Assembly (NCBI GenBank): GCA_020746105.1
Contig: CM036629.1
Coordinates: 2,611,501-2,675,500 of the forward strand
From: Trogon surrucura
Taxonomy: Eukaryota; Chordata; Aves; Trogoniformes; Trogonidae
Direction: 5' to 3'
DNA length: 64,000 nucleotides
Shown piece by piece: positions 11,901 through 20,300 of this stretch. The position numbers were made by a program, and so were the translations under genes. The notes beneath the pieces are model-generated. The model was not told where the DNA came from, made no database searches, and saw nothing but the letters and a program-made list of their open reading frames with translations. Position 1 is the first letter of the stretch; the number at the start of each line of letters is the position of its first letter.

Positions 11901-13889
11901 CCTGTCCTGGATTTGTTCCACGGGAGCAATGACTGGCTTGTGAAGTGGTTACGGGGCTGAATTTGAGGTTTATTTTGGTTTTGAAGCTCTCCTGGGCTCT
12001 GAGAACTCAACAACCTTGGAAGCTGTTGAGAAGCTTGGGAAGCCTGGGCACCCACAGCAGCTGCCAGCACCCTAAAATACCTTTTGTGGCCTTCATTCAA
12101 GGGTAGGGCTTTATCATCAGCTGCCCAGCGAGTGTTTAAAACCTTTTTGGCCTTCTGTGAGCAGGATGCATTGACTAACTCTGCCTGCAGCCCTGGCCAG
12201 GTTTCTGCTGAGCCTGCGACGTTGTTTTAATACCAGCTGTGAGTCCTGGGGTCTCGCTCAGCCTGTACCCCCAAGTCCTTTCTCCCGGACGGTGACAGGT
12301 GGTCAGGCAGGGATGGGGTTGGTGCCTGCTGTGCAAAGAGTTGGGAGGATGTCCCCCTGTCCCCTCCCTGTCCTGAAGCAGAGCCAGGGCCCCCTGTTGC
12401 CCCAGCACAGCCCTGTTTTCTTTCTGGTGATGTCTGGAGAAATACGTTATCCTGGATTCGGCTGTCTCATCCTCGTGCCGGCGCTGGGTTTCTGGGGCAG
12501 GACAGAGCCGCCCAGAGCCAGAGCTGATGTCTGAGCAATGTGTTGTCATTTATATTTGTTTTTCTGGAGCTGGAGCTCCCTAAGCTTGGCTATGTCTTGC
12601 GGCACGTTGCTTGGAGAAGCTTCTGCGAAGCTGCAGAAGGAGGGGGCTGAGCGGTGGCGCTGGGATGGGCTGTGCCCCCCTCCGCTTTCAAGATACAGAA
12701 ACGTTGCTGACTCCCCAAGGCACTTAGTGGGAGAAGTTCTGATCAGGGTGGATCCTTCTAGGGACGATCACCTGGCTGGGGAGTTTCTGCGATTTCTTCC
12801 CAGGCTGCACGTGAAAGGCGACATGGGGATTGTCACTTGCCAAGGAGCACCCGCACCACAGTCTTTTTGACGGGACGTTTCTCACTGCCACATCCGTGCA
12901 GCGGCTGTTAACTGGGCAGGTGGATTTGTTGTCCCCACCAATTCCTTTCTGTTAAGTGTTAACCTGAGAAAAAACACTCTCAAGAAAGCTCTGATGGCTC
13001 CGTTTGCAGATCGACCACCTTCGGCTTCCAGGCGTGCTCCCGAACATGGTGCACGGGGGAGAAGAGCAGGGTGCAATTTGGGGAGGGAGGCACGGGCTTC
13101 ATGAAGCCCCATCATGTGCATCATGGCCTGCTTCTCCTTCAAATACAGCCTGGGATGGTGGGAAGTGCTGTGAGGAGGCAGCTCTGAGCCTAAATGTGCA
13201 GGTGCTGGAGGAGATCCTCGCGCCATCGCTGCAAAAAGGCACTTGGCAGCTGTGGGAAGGGTCCGGGGGTGGATGGATGAAGCACAGCAGCGTGGTCCCT
13301 GCAATCTGAGTTGGACACCAAAACTAACGAATCGAATTGCAGTCCTGCGTTCTCGTCCCATTACATTTTCTGTCGTGTTTTCTGTCCCCTTCCCATTCCC
13401 AGCTTATGTCAGTGTACGTTTACCGCGTGGGTGCTCCATGACGGAGACTGTCCCATTTCCAAACAGGGTCAGGCAGACCCACAAGCAGGGAGGAGGGAAG
13501 GGGAGAGGAGGATTCTTCTGTGGAGCTGCCTTGGAAAATCACCAGTGTCTTTGCCAGCTGCTGGCTCACGCCAGCCCAGTTTTGCCCGTCAGGCTGTGAG
13601 ACGTCACATCCCAAATGTGACACACGGAGCTTGGGCTCAGACTGCCTCTTTTCTGGGCTGAAGGATGAAAAACTCACTTGAATGGTGCAGAAGGCACACG
13701 AGCACTGCAGGGGTTTGCTTATTCACGTGGCTGATGGGGAGAAGCCAGCTCTGTCTGCCCTGTCCCTCCCCGCTGCTGATGGGCATCCTGAGGACGTCAT
13801 AGGTTGTGGCCTGTGGTCTCCTTGCCCAGAATCCATGCTGGCAGTTCCTTGGGGCCTGTCCTCACTCTTGTCCTCCCTCTATCTTCCAG
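8961..13889 (+). other. KIAA0513: Probable KIAA0513 first intron
   Basis: If the exon ending at 8,409 is real, 8,410-13,889 is intron 1. Beyond the CpG island it holds one CR1 copy (about 10,150-10,448) and otherwise GC-rich unique DNA. I recognise no exon of another gene in either strand. It ends in a long pyrimidine tract with TCTTCCAG at 13,882-13,889. Confidence 0.45.
10150..10448 (+). mobile_element. CR1 LINE 3' fragment, plus orientation
   Basis: A CR1 tail of about 300 bp. Diagnostic blocks are AACCAAATGACAAGTGATAG, GGACAAGAGGAAATGGCC, GGATATTAGGAAGAATTTC, CAGTGGTGGAGTCCCCGTCC, GATATGGTTTAGTTG and ATGATCTTAAAGGTC, with a degraded octamer tail AATTCTGTGGTTCTGTG. It is better preserved than the 2.8-kb copy. 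It is 5'-truncated with no coding capacity and lies in the probable first intron of KIAA0513. Confidence 0.93.
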
Positions 13890-14049
13890 ATGTCCTGCGG
13901 TAACCTGTCCTCCCCCTAAAATGATCTGCCTGCTTTAGCCAGCCCGTCCTCCCAGTTGCCCTGCCAGCGATGGCCTCGATGCCCCAGTGAGGGACGAAAG
14001 GACGAGGAGCAAGTCCCCCCCTAAGCCCACCACGTCCCCCGGCAGAGCC
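13890..14049 (+). other. KIAA0513: KIAA0513 5' UTR part of first coding exon
   Basis: The acceptor at 13,889 (CTCCCTCTATCTTCCAG) has a strong polypyrimidine tract, so the exon probably starts at 13,890, giving 160 nt of leader before the ATG. Two short upstream ORFs lie within it: ATG at 13,921 (MICLL, then stop) and ATG at 13,970 (MASMPQ, stop at 13,988-13,990). A later acceptor such as CCCCAG at 13,987 would remove both. Confidence 0.5.
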
Positions 14050-14381
14050 ATGGAGGCCCCCCTGGACGTACCTGTAGGGAACCTCATCGACTTCGATGCT
14101 GAAACGCCCACCTGCATCCCCTCGGAGCCCTCCCCTCCCGCTGCACCTAGCGGCAACGGGCACCTGGGGGACACAGGGGACATGGCTGGGGAGGAGAGCG
14201 ATGCCACCGAGTCAGCAGACAGCGAGAACGACATGGGCGACTCTCCCAGGCGTCTCTCCCGCCGCTCCTCCTCCAACGAGTCCTTCTCCTCCAGCCAGAG
14301 CACCGAGTCATCCCGGGACAAGGTGACGGCCGAGCGCCGGGAGTTCATGAGGCACTACGTGGAGAAGATCTTCACCGGGGG
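14050..14381 (+). CDS. KIAA0513: KIAA0513 coding exon 1 (residues 1-110)
   Basis: This exon runs from the ATG to donor GGGGG|GTGAGC and ends in phase 2. It encodes the N-terminal low-complexity region, with acidic and Ser-rich runs ([28 protein letters not shown]), then [14 protein letters not shown], the start of the conserved part. An in-frame TGA directly after the exon (14,383) would end any unspliced read-through. Confidence 0.95.
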
Positions 14382-17300
14382 GTGAGCGAGCGGGGCCGGC
14401 TGCTTTCCCACCCCCCGGAGCACCGGTTTGTGTCCTTCCCCGCGCTTGGCTGAGGCAGCTCGTTGCTCCCGGCCATGACACAAGGTTGGGGATGAAGTGG
14501 GGGGGACACGAGGTCTCACTTGCACCCCTCCTGGACGCCTCCCTGCTCGTCTCTCACCCCCAGCTTCCCGCCCTTCTTCCTTCTCCCCTTTCCCATGCCA
14601 GCATCTCATGGTGCAGGGGGGGTCTCCAGCTCCTGTCCCTGACTGGGGACATCTCTGCTGATGCTCGTGCAAATGCCCCTGGCTCTGCCCACCCCCCAGC
14701 CCTGCATCCCCCCGCTTCCCCGCCGGCAGCTTCCATCACTGTGGTCTCCGTACCACGGCGTGTCAAGGAGGATTGAGCAAACCGAGCGTGACAAGCAGCA
14801 ACAGGGGTTGTTTTTTTTCGCTCTGGGGCAGAGTGCCTGTCTCTAGAGCTCGGTTTCTGCTCAGGCTGTCCTTGGCTCTTGCTTCTCCCTCCGCTTTTGG
14901 TTTCCCCCCTGCCAGGGAAGAACAAAAGAGCAGTGTCAGCCGAGGGATGATTAAATGGATGCTCCTCTTCCTCAACCTTCCTCCCTGCGGTCGCAGCGCT
15001 GGGACGCTGCGGCCAAAAGCGATGATGTGAGGGAGCCGAGCTGTGCTGATGCCAGCCACATCCTTACATTTAATCATGTTTCTTTTTTCTTTTTTTTCCC
15101 CCATTTCAGCGAGGATTTGGACCAGGAAGAGAAGGCCAGGTTTGGTGAGCTCTGCAGCAGCGAGAACGGGAAGGGCAGGGAGTGGTTTGCGAGATACGTG
15201 AGTGCCCAGGTAAGGGAAGAGATGGGCAAAGGAGCAGCCTGGGCAGGAGGCTGCAGCCAGAGGAATTTAGAAATACCCCAGAGCAATGTTTTTGGAGGGT
15301 GGGAACTCGGCCAAAGGGAGGAACTGCAGTACAGGGAGATAGAGAAGTGAATAACTGAGTCCGGAGGCAGTTAAATACACGCCCATTACAACATGGGAGA
15401 GAAATCGCCTGTTTTGTTTAAAGTAAAAATATATCAATGCTCAGAAATGTCCTATTCCCTAGAAAACCAAATCCGAGAAGGAGACCCTGTGCTCTCTGCC
15501 CACCTCCCTGCGGTGCGGGGGTCCTGGGGAGGGGTTTTTATCCTTGCTGCTCATGGCAGGCAGCTGCCCTGCAGGATTTCTGCTAAACCCTGGGCTTTGT
15601 GCCTGCAGCGCTGCAACTCCAAGTGTGTCTCAGAGCAAACCTTCTACCGCCTGATGCAGTCCTTCGCCCTCGTGCTGTTCGAGTAAGTCAGGGCTGGGTG
15701 GGGGAAGTAGGTGGGTTTGAGCTTCATTGCGACCACCGAAAGCCCCTGAGGTCAGAGCCCACGGCTCGAGGCGGGGCAGCAAACTCAAAGCTGCCCGGAG
15801 TTGCCTTCATTGGGTGTCTTCACCGAGTCCTCCCTCCATGCCAGGTGTCACCAGATGGATGACTTCAGCCCTGCCAAGAACCTCATGACCATGTGTTTCA
15901 CCTACTACTATGTGGGTAAGAGGTGCCTCCACCCTTGGGCTTTACTCTTGCTGGAGACTGGTGGTGAAGTGCCCCGTGCATGGGAAGAGTGATGGAGGGG
16001 TACCCAAGCCTTGTTTACTCTGTCTGACTCCAATGCTGAGCAGAAAAGAGCCTTCATGGACAAGAAGCTGTGCAAACCTCCCAGAGACCCTCCCCTGGCA
16101 TTTCAGCTCGTGCTGATGCTGGTTTGCTGCTGCTTCTAGCCAGGGATGTTTGTCTGTGGCAATCCTCAACCCTGGGGTTGTGATGTGAATGCCCCAGCCC
16201 AGAAAAACCTTGGCTCTTTGCTTGGTGTGTGGTGGTTATTCCTCCATGGGGCGCTGGATTTTCTATCCAAAATGAGGGGGGAGGACAAAGACCTACAAGA
16301 ATTGGGATGGGATCTGAGCTGTATCCACCTGGCTCCTGGTGTTCCTGGTGTGTCTTGTAGCTGGGAGCAGGTCTCCCAGGAGCTGGTAGCCCCCAGGACC
16401 ATGGGACCAGCTGAACTTCTGACTTGTCCACAGGCAAGACCCACGCGCTGCCCTCGGAGGCCAAGGAGAAGCCCATGGGCAGCATCGACTCGTACCTGAA
16501 GTCGGCCAACAGCTGGCTGGCAGAGAAGAAGGACATTGCAGAGCGACTGCTGAAAAACACATCAGCCAAGACAGAGAATGTCAAGGGCTTCTTCGGTGGC
16601 CTGGAGACCAAACTGAAGGGTCCCACCACCAAAAAGAGCGAGTGGGTACCACTCTGTTGGGTGGGCAGGGCGGGCACCCGTAACGTGACCAAGCCAGACA
16701 CCTCCTGGGTGTAGGACCACCATGAGCCAGGGGTTATCGTGGCCATGGGAAGATGGTCTCTGTCCTAGTCCCATGCTTCATACTTTAGTCATTGGGGCAT
16801 CTCATGTTCTGGGAATCCCACACCCCTTGGGCATGGAGATATGTGGTTCCAGGAGACGGTGCCTTTGCTTTGAAGTCTTCCGCATCATCTCTGTACTGGG
16901 TCTGACTAGGACGGACATCACGGTCTTTTGGCCACCTTTTTGACCCTGGGGACAGTGGTGTGGGAGCAAGGGGTCTTTCAAACAAAGGCGCTCCCCTTGC
17001 CAGGGAGGCCAGGGCTTTGCCACATGAGTTCATCAGGGGGACAGGCTTTTTTGGGAGCTGACACTGATTTCTGTGCCACAGTGAAGGTGAGGACAAACCA
17101 AAGGAGAAGCTGAAGAAAACAGGTGAGTGGAAGCCAGCATTGCTGGAGCAGACATGGTCAAGGCATCCCCGGGGAAGGAGTGAGGGTTGGGAGTGGTGTG
17201 AGATGGCCGGCATTGCCAGAGCTGTGGGGCAGGGAGAAGGGCAGGGAGGACCGATGCTGTCTCCTCTGAGCTCCTAGAGAAGAGCTCCAAAGGAACCTTC

Positions 17301-20300
17301 ACAGCTCCTTGCTTTGGAGCAACCACAGCTCTTGTCCCACAAGGACATCTTGTGGCATCTTGTCCTTGGTGGCACAGGTTTGGACATCCACTGCCTCTGA
17401 GCTTTCACATTGCACCAGTCTCCCTCCTCCAGTACTGTGTGTGCTGGCAAACCAGTGGTCCAGTCCCTCAAGTCTTCACAGCTAATACTGGCTTGCAAAG
17501 GGCAACCAAAGCTCTTCTTGTTATTATGGATGTGTTGAGGATGAGCATTTGGTTTGCAAACCTTGCCATCACAACTGCTTGGACGCCAAGCTAGCAGCAG
17601 GGCAAAAAGTCTGTGCATGGGTGGGAAGGTGGGAGTCATCCAGACCTCGGCATCTAACTGTGTCTCCCCACAGTTTCTGTGCAGAGCCCAGAGGAGGAGA
17701 AGAAAGGCGAGAAGATCTACCTGTACATGCACCTCAAGCAGCAGCCGATCTGGTAAAGCCTTCGCAGGGCGAGCTGGCTCCTTCCCACTGTTGGCCTCCT
17801 GGGGATTTATCTTCCTTGCCCACACATTCCCCAGATGTTCGTGAGCACTTTTAAGCTGCTGCTGCCCCTAAAAGAAGTGGCCATGGCTTCTGCATGTCTC
17901 TTGTGCTAGTGAGAGTGTGTTTGCATCCCCACAAGTAGCTGCCCCAAAACCAGACCGAATCTGCCAGACTTGCTTACCCACCCACCTCCGCCCCTTGAAC
18001 CACCTCCTGGCCCCTGGGTGAGCTTGGCCCTGGGAGGACTCGGGGACAGGCTGGGGGAGATGGGAGGTGGCCACCCCCAACGTCTCTCCTCCCTCCTTGC
18101 AGGCACAACCTGCGGTTTTGGAACGCCGCCTTCTTCGACGCCGTGCACTGCGAGCGCAGGAAGAGGTCCCCCACCACCAGGTAGGACATGTCCCCAGGGG
18201 AAAAGGACACACTGCGTCCTCTCCAGCCCCACCCCAGCATCCCCTCTTTTGCTCCCAACATCCCTAGACTGCGGGGAAACGCTCTGCTTTCCACCCATGA
18301 TTGCAAGTCTGCTGCAGGGTGAGATCTGCATCCTCTTACGGAATTGGGAGAGTGAAGGATTTCTTGCTCATTCTGCATTGGTTTGGGTTTTTTTTTTTGC
18401 AAGAACAAAGCCTTAGAGGTGTGCCCAGAAAACCTATCCAGGGTTCAAGTTGTTGGGTGCTAAAATTTGCGAGTGGATCTGGGAAAAGATGCTCAATGCA
18501 GCACTTTGAGGAGGTGCCACAGACAAGAAGGGGATGCCCTGGGTCACGGCTGTCCCCAGGAGGGCTGTGGGTGGGGACAGACCCTGGGGCAGCCAGCGAG
18601 GACGAGAGCTGGAGAGAGCTGCGTGGTCAGCCCTGAGAGCTGGGAGGGTCGAGAGAAATCCTGCCAAGAGGAAGGGGCTGCTCATTTTGGAGGGTGGCTG
18701 TGTGCAGGGAGAGTCGGGGTGCCCGAACAAGGGGACCCCATGGGGTACAAATGTGGGTACAAAGGGGTGAGATGCTTGTGCCTGTCTCTTGCTACACCAT
18801 GGAGCTGCCGTGGGAACTCGAGCAGCCGTTTTACCCCTCCAAAGCCAGACTGTCCTGGATGTCTGTTCAGTGCTTTGAGGCTTTGAGCTCTCCGGGTGAG
18901 GGTCGTTGAGCTCAGTGCATTTGAATAACCCCTTTTCTGACACTTCTTGAAGCAGCCAGCCCTCCTTCCCCCCATCAAAACCTGAGCTTAGCCGTGGCAG
19001 CCCTGCCTCACACCATGGGATGGTGTGCCAGGCTCAGGGCACCAGTCAGTCTCTGCTTTCTCCTTTATTGCTTTTCTTTTTTCTTTTTTTTTCCTGAGCA
19101 AGCCACTGAAAGAACCTATTGAACAGTAATGTAACCATAACTGCATTTGCTTTGATTAAGCCCCAAATTAGCAGCAGCAAATGTCTCACAAGGACATACG
19201 CCACCGGCAGCTGCTCTCTGCTCCGAGTGCCTTTCTCAATTAATTTGATGGCTGAGTCTGCCTCCGCTGCAGAAATGAGCCCGACTAATGAATGAGCTTC
19301 AGGAGCTGCAGCCTGGAGTACTCCGAGTATCTCAGGGGGGTTGGAAGGTGCTGGTGACTCCCCCTCTTAGTCCTCCGGAGGGGATAACGGAAGGCACTGG
19401 GTGAACTGGGATGCTGCTTGCTGGATTTAAATCCCTGAGAGGAGGAGATGGTTGGGGAGGGCTGGTTGGTCCCACGGGCTTGGTTTGAAACGCTTGGGAG
19501 GGTGCTTGGCGGTGGCAGACATCTGGAAGGTCCATGATGACGGGGTTGTGACCACCTCCGTGGGGTGGCCAGGCCATCGCTGGGGTGGCCGGGCTGCAGC
19601 GAGAGCTGGGGATTTTTTTTTCTCCTCTTGGTGGGGAGAGCAGGGGGTGTGGGGGGGAAGGAACCAGAACTAAACGCCTCTTTTTCTCTCTCTTTCGTCT
19701 CTCTGCCTCTAACAACTTTCTTCCATCTCTTCTTCTCTCCTTTCCCTCCCATCCCTCTGTCTTGCATGATCTTTCACGTACCACTGTTGTCGGCCCCGTT
19801 TCTGCTGCCGCTCCAGAGGGAACACTGGGGAGGAAGAGGAGAAGAGGTGTGTCTGTCCCTGTACCTCGGTGCATTTAGTGTCCAGAGGCCGACGCTCACT
19901 TCAGGTCCAAATCCTGCCCTGGGGAGGGGGGGTGACATCTTTCAGGGGGGCTCCGAAAGGCTCTTTCTCCACTGAGGAGGAACAGCTGCTGGAGGTTTGA
20001 CTTCATGCTTGTCATCCTCCCAAAAGGGCCAGAAAGGTTTAGATTGGTTCTTCTTTAATGCACCTTTTTGGAAAAGAAACACGGCTGGTCTCAAGCTGTG
20101 ATATTTTACTGTGGGAATCTGATGCCCGGCTACTGGGGAGTCCAGTGGCTTGTGCTGGGAATGGTTCCCTGGGCAGGTTTGGGACATGAACTGAGTCACT
20201 TCGTGGAGAAAACATCCCCCTTTCCCATCCTTCCCGCTTGCTCCCAGCTTCTGCTGCCGCATTGAGGTGCTGAGGCTCCTTTGCCAGCTGGAAAAGCTGG

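Noticed and set aside
13987-14049. Upstream extension of the KIAA0513 N-terminus in the same frame
   Set aside because: The frame continues upstream only from a GTG. The ATG at 14,050 matches the start of the human protein and has a good Kozak context.
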